DNA of 33,799 nt, from the NCBI GenBank assembly GCA_903904665.1, contig CAIVDO010000024.1, forward strand, positions 1-33,799, written 5' to 3'. Both the position numbers and the translations under genes were made by a program. Below the pieces are notes generated by a model, which did no database searches, was not told the origin of the DNA, and saw only the letters and a program-made list of their open reading frames with translations. This document shows, one piece after another, positions 15,371 to 23,987 of the stretch (position 1 is its first letter; the number at the start of each line of letters is the position of its first letter). Origin of the DNA: an uncultured Actinomycetes bacterium. GTDB lineage: Bacteria > Actinomycetota > Actinomycetes > Nanopelagicales > Nanopelagicaceae.

Positions 15371-16072
15371 GTGCTCAACAACCTACCCTATGGAACCTTG
15401 CGCGCTTTCTTGACGCCTTTCCTCATGGCTGGCTTTCGTCCAAAGGTAAAAGGCCTGCGCAACGTTCCAGCCAAAGGGCCAGTAATCATCGCTTCCAATC
15501 ATTTATCTTTTAGCGATTCAATCTTCATGCCACTTGTTGTGCCACGTAAAGTTACTTTTTTGGCAAAGAGTGAGTACTTCACATCTCCTGGCCCTAAGGG
15601 GTTACTGAAGAAGATAACTTTTATCGCCCTTGGCCAAGTTCCAGTCGATCGCTCAGGTGGACGCCGAAGTGAAGCAGCATTAATTACGGGTTTAAAAGTT
15701 CTAGCCGAGGGTAATTGTTTAGGCATCTACCCTGAGGGTACTCGTTCACCGGATGGTCGCTTATATAAGGGCCGCACTGGAATCGCGCGCTTGGCAATTG
15801 AATCAGGTGCACCTGTGATTCCAGTTGCGATGTCTAATACCGACAAGATTCAACCCACTGGAAAAGTTATTCCCAACCTTCACCGCGTTGGAATGCATTT
15901 TGGCACACCAATGTATTTCGATGGTGATTCAACAGATTTGTTGTATCTGCGCGATTGTACGGATCAGATTATGAATGCGATCCAAGCGATGTCAGGCCAA
16001 GAGTATGTAGATACTTACGCGCCAAAGAAATCAAAGCCAGAAGATATCAACGTTGCTGGCGAGGAAGATTAA
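15371..16072 (+). CDS. 1-acyl-sn-glycerol-3-phosphate acyltransferase (PlsC-like)
   Basis: The 233-residue membrane-associated enzyme makes phosphatidic acid or acylates a related lipid. Block 1, NHLSFSD, is the catalytic H-x4-D (His44, Asp49). PVDRSGGRRS follows, then block 3, YPEGTRSPDG (Glu122, Gly123), and GAPVIPVAM. The C-terminus is charged and extends past the domain (YAPKKSKPEDINVAGEED). It starts with GTG and is leaderless. In mycobacteria an acyltransferase (Rv2182c, from memory) closes the same block as pimB and fadD15, so phosphatidylinositol mannoside or phospholipid acylation is plausible. Confidence 0.9.
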   Translation: MLNNLPYGTLRAFLTPFLMAGFRPKVKGLRNVPAKGPVIIASNHLSFSDSIFMPLVVPRKVTFLAKSEYFTSPGPKGLLKKITFIALGQVPVDRSGGRRSEAALITGLKVLAEGNCLGIYPEGTRSPDGRLYKGRTGIARLAIESGAPVIPVAMSNTDKIQPTGKVIPNLHRVGMHFGTPMYFDGDSTDLLYLRDCTDQIMNAIQAMSGQEYVDTYAPKKSKPEDINVAGEED

Positions 16073-16092
16073 GAGCAAATTAAAGATTTTCT

Positions 16093-17853
16093 CTACTTCT
16101 TCTTATAGCCCTTTGGGCACAGCGGCTTAATTGCAGTTACCTTCTTCATTACCTTGCCCTTGATACATGTGATCGTAATTTTCTTTGTCGGTGATGGAGT
16201 TAGCGTTGGTGTTGGAGTCGGTGCGGCTGTCTCTGTTACCACTGGTGTTGGTGTGGGTGTTGGTGTGGGTGTTGGCGTTACAACTTCTTGACTCAGTTTT
16301 ACACGTACCGTTGGAGATGAAAAAGTAAAACCATTAGCTGAAAGATAAAGCCAGCCATCCTTTTCACGAACTGCAGTCGTTGCTACTTGTGATGTGCCAT
16401 CTGAAGAAACGATGCTCACAGTTGCAGAGATTGGCGCTTTGGTGAAGTTATAGAGGCATCTGGCAGCTGCAGAACTTAAAACCAGATTGTAATTTCCTAC
16501 ATTTAATTTGCCGTTCTCGTCAAAGTGTGGAGAAGAGACCTTGTAATCAAGTGATTGAGCTTCTTTGTTAAATACCGGAGGGGAGGAGATATACATATTT
16601 GCATTTGTAGTCACGATTCCAGTCAGAGCTGTATTGTCTGAAAGACATGATGAGGTGCCCGAGCTCCAGATCTCTTGAGCGCTGAGTGTTCTGGCTATCC
16701 ACATAGATTTACTGCCAATTGCCTTATCTTTAGCAACTTCTAACCACCACAGATATTCCTTGAAAGCATCAGCGTCATATTGATCAAAGGCCTGTAAGAG
16801 TTGGACACTATCGCGACCATTTCCAAGTTTGTCGTCGTAGAGAAAACTGCCGCCCCAATCCTTCATCGCATAGAGGTAGTCATGGAGTCCAATTGGCATA
16901 TCAGTGTTTTTAACCCAAGCGTTTAACACTGGTACTGAAACAGGACCGCCTTCTACAGAAAAGATTTGTCGGCCTGCGGCATCGGTTGAAATATTAATAG
17001 TTGGATCTAAAAGACGTCCATGCATAAAGCTAGTGAGTTGAATGCTCGTTCTAATCTCTAATCGATACCGAACCGCAGTTGGAAGTGGCCATGCAAGACC
17101 ACACTCACCTGTCGTTCCATCGTGTATGCCAAGTACAAAGCAACCGACGGTAGGACCATTTGAGTACCAGGATTTTCCCGAAGAATCTGCCTTTCCAGCT
17201 TTGACTTGAATTCCAGGATAAGAAGGGTCTTTACTAATTGAAGTAGCAAAGATGCCGGCATTGAACTGATGTGGGTTAAGGAAAGATTTCGCACCCTCAT
17301 ACCCGCCCGGGTGGAAGTACTCTGCAAAGACTAAGAATTTATCCCCGCCTTGATGTGTGATTCCATCGAAACTCCACAGCGATGGCAATCCACCATCTGG
17401 AATCTTTAGAGCTGCATCACCCTTAAATGTGTAATCTGATTTTTCAGGGAAGTTAGCTAGGAATTTTCCAGGAATTTCTTTACCATCTTTAATAGCAGTT
17501 ACACCGATAATGCAATTTGAATCAGATTCGCTCTTACAAACATCTAGAACCGCGTCATACCAAACATTGTCTGCATTTGCGCAATTTGGGTCGGAGTAAG
17601 TTCGACAAGTAAATGACTCTTTCTGAACCCATGAACCATTCTTGTCTTGAAAATACATTCCAATTAATTTTGATTGGCGTTCTGCGATTCGTGCAGCATC
17701 CTCTACCAATATTCCGGTGTAGCCACCAACGTTCTTAACGCTCGGACCCTGGTCATAGAACTGCTCAATTGGCTTAGTCTCTGCAGAGGCGAAATTTGGA
17801 ACGACTATGGCAACTGAAATAATTGCCAGCAGTAGAGCCTGAAATTTGCGCAT
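16093..17853 (-). CDS. Secreted array protein 1, long subfamily
   Basis: This 586-residue exported protein is of a family I do not recognise. A signal peptide ends near residue 24 (FASAE). An N-terminal C-x7-C motif sits in VCKSESDSNCIIGV. The central region contains FMHGRLLDPTINI, shared with the other long members as W-L-x-G-R-[IV]. A C-terminal Ig-like stretch runs from VTTNANMYI through SPHFDENGKLNVGNYNL, ARCLYNF and GWLYLSANGFTFSSPTV. A stalk of repeated Thr-Pro dipeptides (DNA about 16190-16282) follows. The protein ends with the array's basic module: TCIKGK, 15 residues between the cysteines, CPKGYKKK. AGGGGG is the ribosome-binding site. It is the outer gene of the - arm, 80 nt after protein 2, and converges on the acyltransferase gene. 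Surface location is inferred. Confidence 0.85.
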   Translation of the reverse strand: MRKFQALLLAIISVAIVVPNFASAETKPIEQFYDQGPSVKNVGGYTGILVEDAARIAERQSKLIGMYFQDKNGSWVQKESFTCRTYSDPNCANADNVWYDAVLDVCKSESDSNCIIGVTAIKDGKEIPGKFLANFPEKSDYTFKGDAALKIPDGGLPSLWSFDGITHQGGDKFLVFAEYFHPGGYEGAKSFLNPHQFNAGIFATSISKDPSYPGIQVKAGKADSSGKSWYSNGPTVGCFVLGIHDGTTGECGLAWPLPTAVRYRLEIRTSIQLTSFMHGRLLDPTINISTDAAGRQIFSVEGGPVSVPVLNAWVKNTDMPIGLHDYLYAMKDWGGSFLYDDKLGNGRDSVQLLQAFDQYDADAFKEYLWWLEVAKDKAIGSKSMWIARTLSAQEIWSSGTSSCLSDNTALTGIVTTNANMYISSPPVFNKEAQSLDYKVSSPHFDENGKLNVGNYNLVLSSAAARCLYNFTKAPISATVSIVSSDGTSQVATTAVREKDGWLYLSANGFTFSSPTVRVKLSQEVVTPTPTPTPTPTPVVTETAAPTPTPTLTPSPTKKITITCIKGKVMKKVTAIKPLCPKGYKKK

Positions 17854-17933
17854 TGCAACCCCCTGAGGATGTAAGACCTAAATGTATCTAGTGCTCCACC
17901 GCTTATCCAAGGCAAATTTATGCATGGCGGAGA

Positions 17934-19169
17934 TTATTTCTTTGTATAGCCCTTTGGGCAGGTTGGCTTTAGCGCGCTCACCTTCTTGACCAACTTCGCC
18001 TTCACACAAATGATCGTAATCTTCTTAACTGCCGCCTTTGTTGGCGATGGAGTGGGAGTTACTGATTGCTGTGGAGTAGCAGTTGGCGTAGGTGTAGGAG
18101 TGACTGATGCAATAGGAGTTGGAGTTGGCGCAGGAACTTGGGCCTTGAGAATTACTTTCGGAGACGAGAAGTGGAAACCGGCTGCCGAGAAATAGATCAT
18201 CCCATTACTTTTCTTGACATCAGTGCTCACAACATTGACAGTTCCATCTTCATAGAGAACTTGAACACTCAAGGCTGCAGATTTAGTAAGTGTATTTGTT
18301 GGATACTTACAATCTAAGAATTTCTCGCTGGCCCACAATTTGAAGAAACCAACGTTGGTCGTCCCATCTGCTTTCTTGTGTGGTGCAAAAATCGAAAACT
18401 CAAGACTGTCAGTGCTCGCATTCCAGATTGGATCGCCCGTAGCGTTGGTGTTGTGTGATTGAACGGTGTATCCCGCATCGGCACATAGTGGTGGCCAATA
18501 ACCTCTCGTGGGGTCACTATCAGCATGGTGAATATAGAAAGCCAAAAGTGGGGTGTCCATGTCGGCCTGCGCTGCATATATCTTCTTATCAGGAACATCC
18601 AACCAACTGCCGGAGTAATCGGAGATTTGAGTTGCAAAGCCTTCGAATGTCCATCGGTGCCCGCCTGTTATTGATTGATCAAGGAAATCTGCATCGTTTG
18701 CTTTGAGTTGGATATTCATCGGCTTCAACCAGCTTGTTCGTACTTTTAATCGAATTTTGGTATTGAGAGAATCGGAATAGTTTCCTTGTACACGAAGCGC
18801 CGCACCTCTTAAATTGGAAGCTTTATCGATGATGTGGGATGGCGTTTCTAGATCCACTAAGAGTCTGTAACTATCCGGCCCGATCAGCCATTGTGATTGA
18901 AACTGCTTCATGAAATTGCCACTAGGGTCTGTGTATTCAGAGTTGAGAATTAATGAACCAAAAGTGGCCTGAGTAAAAGCCCCGCCGCGCTTTGCAAATT
19001 CGACTGATTCGATGCAATCTAGCTCGGTTACGCTTCGACAGTTGCCCAGTGAATAGAGCGCTGGAAGATTTAGATCCTTGACCCAACTCTCATCACTCGC
19101 GCTCACTTGTTGACTTTGCCCAGCAATGGCAATGAGCAGGGTTAGCACAACCAGCAAACGTTTACTCAT
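17934..19169 (-). CDS. Secreted array protein 2, short subfamily
   Basis: This 411-residue exported protein has a signal peptide ending near residue 25 (QVSAS), an N-terminal C-x7-C (NCRSVTELDCIESV), a beta-rich core, an Ig-like stretch (ADGTTNVGFFKLW ... AAGFHFSSPKVILKA), a Thr-Pro linker and the C-terminal module (TIICVKAK ... CPKGYTKK). Its N-terminal DCIESV equals the YCVESV and YCIESI of the + strand short members, so it belongs with them, though the rest is diverged. It is read divergently from the sigma-factor gene across a 50-bp region. TACAAT and six bases precede its ATG, so the mRNA is probably leaderless. Function unknown. Confidence 0.83.
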   Translation of the reverse strand: MSKRLLVVLTLLIAIAGQSQQVSASDESWVKDLNLPALYSLGNCRSVTELDCIESVEFAKRGGAFTQATFGSLILNSEYTDPSGNFMKQFQSQWLIGPDSYRLLVDLETPSHIIDKASNLRGAALRVQGNYSDSLNTKIRLKVRTSWLKPMNIQLKANDADFLDQSITGGHRWTFEGFATQISDYSGSWLDVPDKKIYAAQADMDTPLLAFYIHHADSDPTRGYWPPLCADAGYTVQSHNTNATGDPIWNASTDSLEFSIFAPHKKADGTTNVGFFKLWASEKFLDCKYPTNTLTKSAALSVQVLYEDGTVNVVSTDVKKSNGMIYFSAAGFHFSSPKVILKAQVPAPTPTPIASVTPTPTPTATPQQSVTPTPSPTKAAVKKITIICVKAKLVKKVSALKPTCPKGYTKK

Positions 19170-19219
19170 GTGGCAATTGTAAGGGTTGAATTACTAAGTA
19201 GTCAGGTTAGGCTACAGAC
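19170..19219. promoter_or_regulatory. 50-bp divergent promoter region between array protein 2 and the sigma-factor gene
   Basis: On + there is a TTGAAT -35 (19186-19191), a 16-nt spacer, TAGGCT (19208-19213) and six bases before ATG 19220. On - there is a CTGACT -35-like box, 18 nt, TACAAT (19181-19176) and six bases before ATG 19169. The two promoters overlap, so one polymerase or regulator would affect both. Both look housekeeping-type, and I see no clear ECF motif (GGAAC-like) here. Confidence 0.6.
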
Positions 19220-19825
19220 ATGAAAAAGGCGGCGGCCCAAGTGGAGTTCACTTTGTGGTTAACGCAGCGCCAAAAAATGCTCTTGAGGGCGGCACGAACA
19301 ATCTGTTTTGATACTCAAAATGCAGAGGATGTTTTACAAGAAGCGCTTATGGATGTGTATGAGCGATGGGAGAGTGTAAGCAAGCATGAGAACCCAGAGG
19401 CATATGTCATACGCGTAATGGTTTCTAAGCACATTGACTTGCGACGCAAATGGGCACGCAAGCGCGAAGAAAAAGAAGTCACTTTTGATTTACCCGAAGA
19501 GGTCTTACAGATTGCCGATCAATCAGATGATGTCTTGCAGCGTCTACTGGTGCAGTCGGCGCTTAAAACATTAAGTGGAATGCAGCGCGCAGTCTTGGTG
19601 TTGACCTATGAGTATGGATTTGTTCTGCGTGAAGTCGCTGAAGTTTTGCAGATTCCAACTGGTACCGCGGCCTCGCACTTGGCTCGCGGAAAGGCGGCAG
19701 TTGCCGCGCATATCGGTTTGATGCCAGAGCTAGAGAAATCTTTCCGCAAACCTATAACTGCGCCGGGTAGCGAAAAAGAGTTAGAGAATGACGTATTGAT
19801 GGCAGAGGTGGTGGAAAATGAGTGA
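19220..19825 (+). CDS. ECF RNA polymerase sigma factor (SigE-like family)
   Basis: The 201-residue sigma-70-family factor has only regions 2 and 4. Region 2 covers LTQRQKMLLRAARTICF...AEDVLQEALMDVYERW (core-polymerase and -10 binding). Region 4 covers LSGMQRAVLVLTYEYGFVLREVAEVLQIPTGTAASHLARG (helix-turn-helix for the -35). The pattern matches the small actinobacterial SigE-like ECF group, often followed by a membrane protein, as here. The ATG lies 6 nt after TAGGCT, so the mRNA is probably leaderless. The stop overlaps the next gene by 8 nt. Position inside the secreted-protein array suggests it controls the array, but no target promoter has been shown. Confidence 0.92.
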   Translation: MKKAAAQVEFTLWLTQRQKMLLRAARTICFDTQNAEDVLQEALMDVYERWESVSKHENPEAYVIRVMVSKHIDLRRKWARKREEKEVTFDLPEEVLQIADQSDDVLQRLLVQSALKTLSGMQRAVLVLTYEYGFVLREVAEVLQIPTGTAASHLARGKAAVAAHIGLMPELEKSFRKPITAPGSEKELENDVLMAEVVENE

Positions 19826-20516
19826 TGTAGAGCCTTTGATCCGCCGTGAACTGCAGTGGATGGCAGTTGGGTTACTAGATGACCAAGATCTAGCTTCAAT
19901 AATCATCGCCAAATCTCGACGCAGACGAATCCGCCGATACATCTCTCTTGTATTTTTTGCCTGCGCTATTTCAGTCGTATCAATCACCGGCTTTATTGTG
20001 GTGAGCAACGTAGTGGGCTCTGATTCCACTCCAACGTCTTCAACGACCACTGATATCAGTTCATCGGTCTACCCAACTACTGAGCCTGAGGTTTCCACAG
20101 AAAAAACCCCGGCTCCAGGTGCACAAATTCGGGGTGTTATTTCGGATTATCCAGTGACGTGGGAACAATCAATTGGCGATCTGAGCGCAATATCTAAAGC
20201 TGCTGGGCTCGGAGACACTCTTGGAGGTTTAACTGCGCAAGGGCTACACGTAACATGGAGTAAATGCCGTGTTGGTGTGTGCCCAACGACCTGGACGCTC
20301 AGTGCTAGAAACAAGACGGAGGACATTATTTTCGTGGCACCTTCACTTATGGTTTATGTAGACCACGCTCCACTGGTTAGTTCATCACGTCCACTGAGCG
20401 TGATTCCAGGCGGAAACGTCAACCTGGTATTTGCATTCCCGGAGTTTAAAGAGATGACTAATGTGGGGGATAAGGCGACATGGCAATGGAACTGGTTCTT
20501 AACGGTGGCGCGATGA
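19818..20516 (+). CDS. Single-pass membrane protein, probable anti-sigma or sigma-partner protein
   Basis: The 232-residue protein has a ~40-residue cytoplasmic N-terminus ending in a basic run (KSRRRRIRR). One membrane span (~42-66) follows, then a Ser/Thr-rich linker (TPTSSTTTDISSS) and an outside domain of ~130 residues with a C-x4-C pair (CRVGVC) and beta-rich segments. This topology is typical of the gene following SigE-like ECF factors. No zinc-binding anti-sigma (ZAS) motif H-x3-C-x2-C is present, so the sigma contact would have to be the short N-terminal helix. The ATG overlaps the sigma stop (ATGAGTGA) and its own stop overlaps the next array gene (ATGA), so sigma, partner and array protein 3 are translated together. 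The outer domain could sense envelope state; this is inference. Confidence 0.75.
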   Translation: MSDVEPLIRRELQWMAVGLLDDQDLASIIIAKSRRRRIRRYISLVFFACAISVVSITGFIVVSNVVGSDSTPTSSTTTDISSSVYPTTEPEVSTEKTPAPGAQIRGVISDYPVTWEQSIGDLSAISKAAGLGDTLGGLTAQGLHVTWSKCRVGVCPTTWTLSARNKTEDIIFVAPSLMVYVDHAPLVSSSRPLSVIPGGNVNLVFAFPEFKEMTNVGDKATWQWNWFLTVAR

Positions 20517-21799
20517 AAAATACTCGACTAGCTATTCGATCTGTGCTTCTTGCACTGACTTTAATTGCACAGTTGATAATGGGCATTCAAGGGGCTCATG
20601 CAGATATCACTTTGCCTAAAGGATCTTGGCTCAACTGCGCCAGTGCAACCGATGCATACTGTGTTGAATCGGTTTCAGTAATTCCAACGACTGGTAAGGC
20701 AGTTGCGCTCTCATGGAGTACATCGGCTTCAAGTGATGCAGTTGCTAATGCAGCCATTGTCTCTGGAAAAGCCCTACCAGGACGATGGACTACCGCTTCA
20801 TGGGCATCACTTGGTTTAGGCGCAGCTGGTTACGATGGAATTTACATCGATGCCAAGGCTGCCAATGATTTTGTACCTTGGGTATATGTAGATGCACAAC
20901 CTACGCTTTCTACATCAGGTGCAGTTAAATTGGCGGCGCAAGCTGCAAATAGCAATTACGCCGCAGATCTTGATCAAGCTGTAACAATCTCCATCAAATT
21001 GCGCATGGGAAATTTTCAAAGCGGTGTGACTTTTGGTGTTGGAAGTGATGTCTCAGTTGAAAGTGAAGTTACAGCTGGAGTTACATCGATGACTATCGAG
21101 GGCAATCCCGTCATGGTCCCGCTAGCTAAATCAAGTAAGGATTGCACAGGCAATACAGGAGTTGCAGCCACACTTATTCGCCAGTTCCAAACTGTGCTTG
21201 TTCCACAAAATGATCCTTTGGGATTCACTGTTGCTGGTACATCGGGCAAGCTCTATGTTGGCTCAAATGGCCTATGCAAACTTTCAACACCAGTCTGGAA
21301 CGCTGATACTAAGCACTTTAAATACACCGCTAGCGCTCCGCGTCTTGCACCAGATGGAACAACGATAAATAAAGGTTTCTATCGCGCAATCATTCCAATT
21401 AGCGATGCCAAAGTTTTCTGGGGTCTAACCAATCCCAACGATGCAGCTAAGGCCCTTGTAGTCTCTATTACAACCTCTGACTCTGGATCCAAAGTAGCGT
21501 TGAGTTCTATCTCAGTTAACAAGACCAATATCGTTATCGAGGTCTCTAACTTTGATTTCCCAGATCCGGCGTTAGATATCGCGCTGAACCCTTCGTACAC
21601 CATGAATAGCTCGGCCACCGAGTCGAACCAAAATAGCTCTGGACCGGCCGCCACTGGCACCTCCCAAAGCGCAGCTAATAACCAGAAGGCTCCAGCGGCC
21701 AAGGCTAAAACGATCACCATTACATGCCTCAAGGGCAAGACGGTCAAAAAGGTCACTGCCGTGAAGCCTGTATGCCCAAAGGGATACACGAAAAAGTAA
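20513..21799 (+). CDS. Secreted array protein 3, short subfamily, co-translated with the sigma pair
   Basis: This 428-residue exported protein has a signal peptide ending near HADI, an N-terminal C-x7-C (NCASATDAYCVESV), then GRWTTASWASLGLGAAGYDG and DAKAANDFV. Two further cysteines lie in DCTGN and LCKLS. The Ig-like stretch is DGTTINKGFYRAIIP...VSNFDFPDP. A Ser/Asn/Ala-rich linker replaces the Thr-Pro stalk. The end is the C-terminal module (TITCLKGK ... CPKGYTKK). The frame opens 11 codons earlier, but ATG 20513 overlaps the previous TGA by 4 nt and gives a clean signal peptide. It aligns along nearly its whole length with array protein 4, which carries a large insertion. Function unknown. 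Confidence 0.83.
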   Translation: MKNTRLAIRSVLLALTLIAQLIMGIQGAHADITLPKGSWLNCASATDAYCVESVSVIPTTGKAVALSWSTSASSDAVANAAIVSGKALPGRWTTASWASLGLGAAGYDGIYIDAKAANDFVPWVYVDAQPTLSTSGAVKLAAQAANSNYAADLDQAVTISIKLRMGNFQSGVTFGVGSDVSVESEVTAGVTSMTIEGNPVMVPLAKSSKDCTGNTGVAATLIRQFQTVLVPQNDPLGFTVAGTSGKLYVGSNGLCKLSTPVWNADTKHFKYTASAPRLAPDGTTINKGFYRAIIPISDAKVFWGLTNPNDAAKALVVSITTSDSGSKVALSSISVNKTNIVIEVSNFDFPDPALDIALNPSYTMNSSATESNQNSSGPAATGTSQSAANNQKAPAAKAKTITITCLKGKTVKKVTAVKPVCPKGYTKK

Positions 21800-21893
21800 A
21801 AATTCATCCCCGACCTGCATAAGTTTCCCTCTGTTCTGCGGTGCAAACCATAAGTAAACTCGGCCAAAAGCCAATTCGCTCATGGGGGTATTA

Positions 21894-23891
21894 ATGAAGA
21901 AAGTAAACCTAAGCCGCATCGTCGTTGCGGTCGCAGCCCTGGCCCTTTTGGCCAATGGCGTTGCTCCATCTAGCGCAGCAACTCTGCGCGTTCCTAAGAC
22001 TGCATTCCCTGCATGTGCCGTTCAAAACGGTATCTATTGCATCGAATCAATTACAGTCACAACAGCTCAGGGCAAAGTTGTTCCTTTGCAATGGGTGCCA
22101 TCAGGTACTGCGGTCCCGGGACAGAGTGCAACAAATGGAATTTCATTTGCACCAGTGGCCAAGGTCGTCAAGGGCATTGTTAAAGAAAACAACTGGTGGA
22201 CTACTCAGTACCAAAGAGAAGCACTTACTGCTGACACAACTGTCTACGCAGATGTCTCTTCTCTAATCGGAACTGCTGAATTTCCAGAAATTGGTGGTCG
22301 TTATGACTCAACTACCAAAACGTATGACATTACTCGACCACAAGATTCTTTCAACTCAATCATTGATTGCTGGGATCCAAAGTCAAACACTTCCTCTAAG
22401 GTAGCTTTCGCCACTTGCTACAAGGGCGCTGTTGCTGCAGTAAATGATGCAGAAGTTAAGTTCATCTTTAACTACACAACTGCAGCTGTTGCAGCAACTG
22501 CTGCTAAGGATCTTGATGCAGCTACTTGGGTAGATCTAAAGGAGTATGCACTACAAGGTCAGCAGCCAGCAGTAAATGCTCGCTATGACGCAACCAAGAA
22601 GAGCTTTGACAAGATGGAGCCTTTGTACACTCCAGTGTGGGTAACAAATAACTCATTAATTAATGGATGGGATGTTGCTGGAACACCTGCAACTCTTCCA
22701 ACTATTGATCCAGCAGCTGCAGTAGCTCCAGCAGCTGCAACAGGAAGCACAGCTGCAACTCCAGCAGCTACAACAGGAAGCACAGCTACAGATCCAGCCG
22801 CTGCCGGAACTACCGTGATCACAGATGCAACATCTGCACCTGATGCTCAAGGAGTATCGCCAGCACCTCTTGCTCCAAATGAGCAGACAGCTGTTCAGGC
22901 TCCAGTAGAAGCCGGTCGCGCCTTAACTGGTCGCTGGACTTCACCGTTGTGGAACACATTGGGTCTTGGATCAATTGGCTATGACGGACTATTTGTCGAT
23001 GCAAAGGCAGCTAACGAGTTCGTTAACCACCTATTCATCGATGTAGTTCCAACACTTACTGCCACTGATAACAAGGTAAGCCTTGCTGGTCAGCCAGGTA
23101 ATAAGGCATACGCCGTAAGCCTAGATTCTGACATCGTAATCTCTGTAAAGGTGCGCACTGGTGATATCAAGACTGGTGTAACCGTTGCCGTAGGCGTTGA
23201 CACAAAAGTAAGTTCAACAACTGGACCAGAGTTCACAACACTTACCGTTGAAGGAACTGCCGTCACTGTTCCGCTAGCCAAGACAACAGCAGATTGCTCT
23301 ACTGAGACAGGTGTTGCTAAGGCAAATGTTCGTCAATTCCAAACATTGATCATCGTCCAGAACGATACTTCTGGCTTTGGAGTCGATGGAACATCAGGCA
23401 ATATGTATGTTGGTTCAAATGGTGTTTGTTCACTAACAACTCCAACGTGGGATCCTGTAGAGAAGGCATTTAGCTGGACAACTGCAGCTCCACACTTTGC
23501 ACCTGATGGAACAACTGTCAACCTTGGTTTCTACAAGGCAGTTATCCCATTTAAGGATGCAGCATTGCTTTGGGGATTAACTAATCCAGCTGATGCAGTT
23601 ACTGCTCTTACTGTTTCTGTGACAACAGATGCAGGTGGATCAACTTCAGCTATCAGCGTAGTTTCTGCGAAGAATGGAAATATCATTATCGATGTTTCAG
23701 GCTTCCATTACTCACGCCCACATCTAAGCATCAAAATGAAGAAGGGCTACAAAGCTTCTAGCAAGAAGATCTCAGCTCTTCCAGCACCTAAGTACACAGT
23801 TACATGTGCACGCGGTGCATCGACTAAGAAGGTAAAGGGTACAAAGCCAGTATGTCCAAAGGGATATAAGGCAGTTGGCCCACGAGTATAA
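21894..23891 (+). CDS. Secreted array protein 4, short subfamily with large insertion; probably highly expressed
   Basis: The 665-residue exported protein starts MKKVNLSR and has a signal peptide ending near PSSAA. GGGGG lies about 6 nt upstream as ribosome-binding site; an ATG 12 nt earlier is less likely. The N-terminal C-x7-C (ACAVQNGIYCIESI) is followed, relative to protein 3, by roughly 270 extra residues. These include an Ala/Thr-rich segment encoded by two 33-bp tandem units. From GRWTSPLWNTLGLGSIGYDG onward it parallels protein 3. The C-terminal module is modified: YTVTCARGA ... CPKGYKAVGPRV, without the Lys tail. By hand count lysine codons are strongly biased to AAG (about 36 AAG to 7 AAA), unlike its neighbours, which suggests high expression. 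A strong hairpin terminator follows. Confidence 0.85.
   Translation: MKKVNLSRIVVAVAALALLANGVAPSSAATLRVPKTAFPACAVQNGIYCIESITVTTAQGKVVPLQWVPSGTAVPGQSATNGISFAPVAKVVKGIVKENNWWTTQYQREALTADTTVYADVSSLIGTAEFPEIGGRYDSTTKTYDITRPQDSFNSIIDCWDPKSNTSSKVAFATCYKGAVAAVNDAEVKFIFNYTTAAVAATAAKDLDAATWVDLKEYALQGQQPAVNARYDATKKSFDKMEPLYTPVWVTNNSLINGWDVAGTPATLPTIDPAAAVAPAAATGSTAATPAATTGSTATDPAAAGTTVITDATSAPDAQGVSPAPLAPNEQTAVQAPVEAGRALTGRWTSPLWNTLGLGSIGYDGLFVDAKAANEFVNHLFIDVVPTLTATDNKVSLAGQPGNKAYAVSLDSDIVISVKVRTGDIKTGVTVAVGVDTKVSSTTGPEFTTLTVEGTAVTVPLAKTTADCSTETGVAKANVRQFQTLIIVQNDTSGFGVDGTSGNMYVGSNGVCSLTTPTWDPVEKAFSWTTAAPHFAPDGTTVNLGFYKAVIPFKDAALLWGLTNPADAVTALTVSVTTDAGGSTSAISVVSAKNGNIIIDVSGFHYSRPHLSIKMKKGYKASSKKISALPAPKYTVTCARGASTKKVKGTKPVCPKGYKAVGPRV
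22728..22793 (+). repeat. Two tandem 33-bp repeats inside array protein 4
   Basis: Units 22728-22760 and 22761-22793 differ at only a few bases and encode PAAATGSTAAT and PAATTGSTATD. A partial copy precedes them. They form a low-complexity Ala/Thr linker that could vary in length between strains. Confidence 0.8.
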
Positions 23892-23905
23892 GTAAGTAGA
23901 TTGAG

Positions 23906-23941
23906 GCGAACCGCTCCTAGGAATATTTAGGAGCGGTTCGC
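23906..23941 (+). terminator. Hairpin terminator after array protein 4
   Basis: A perfect 14-bp stem (arms GCGAACCGCTCCTA and TAGGAGCGGTTCGC) with an 8-nt loop lies 15 nt after the stop, followed by a short T-rich run (CTTTT at 23947-23951). It separates the sigma-partner-3-4 unit from the 5-6-7 unit and may also protect the upstream mRNA 3' end. Confidence 0.85.
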
Positions 23942-23987
23942 ACTATCTTTTAATCAGATCTAACAGTTTTTCACGGTGAGGGAGAAC

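Noticed and set aside
22728-22793. Possible CRISPR-like direct repeats
   Set aside because: Units are contiguous, in frame and without spacers; they encode a linker.
22583-22850. Ala/Val-rich and Cys/Ser-rich frames on the - strand
   Set aside because: They are antisense of the 33-bp tandem repeats in array protein 4.
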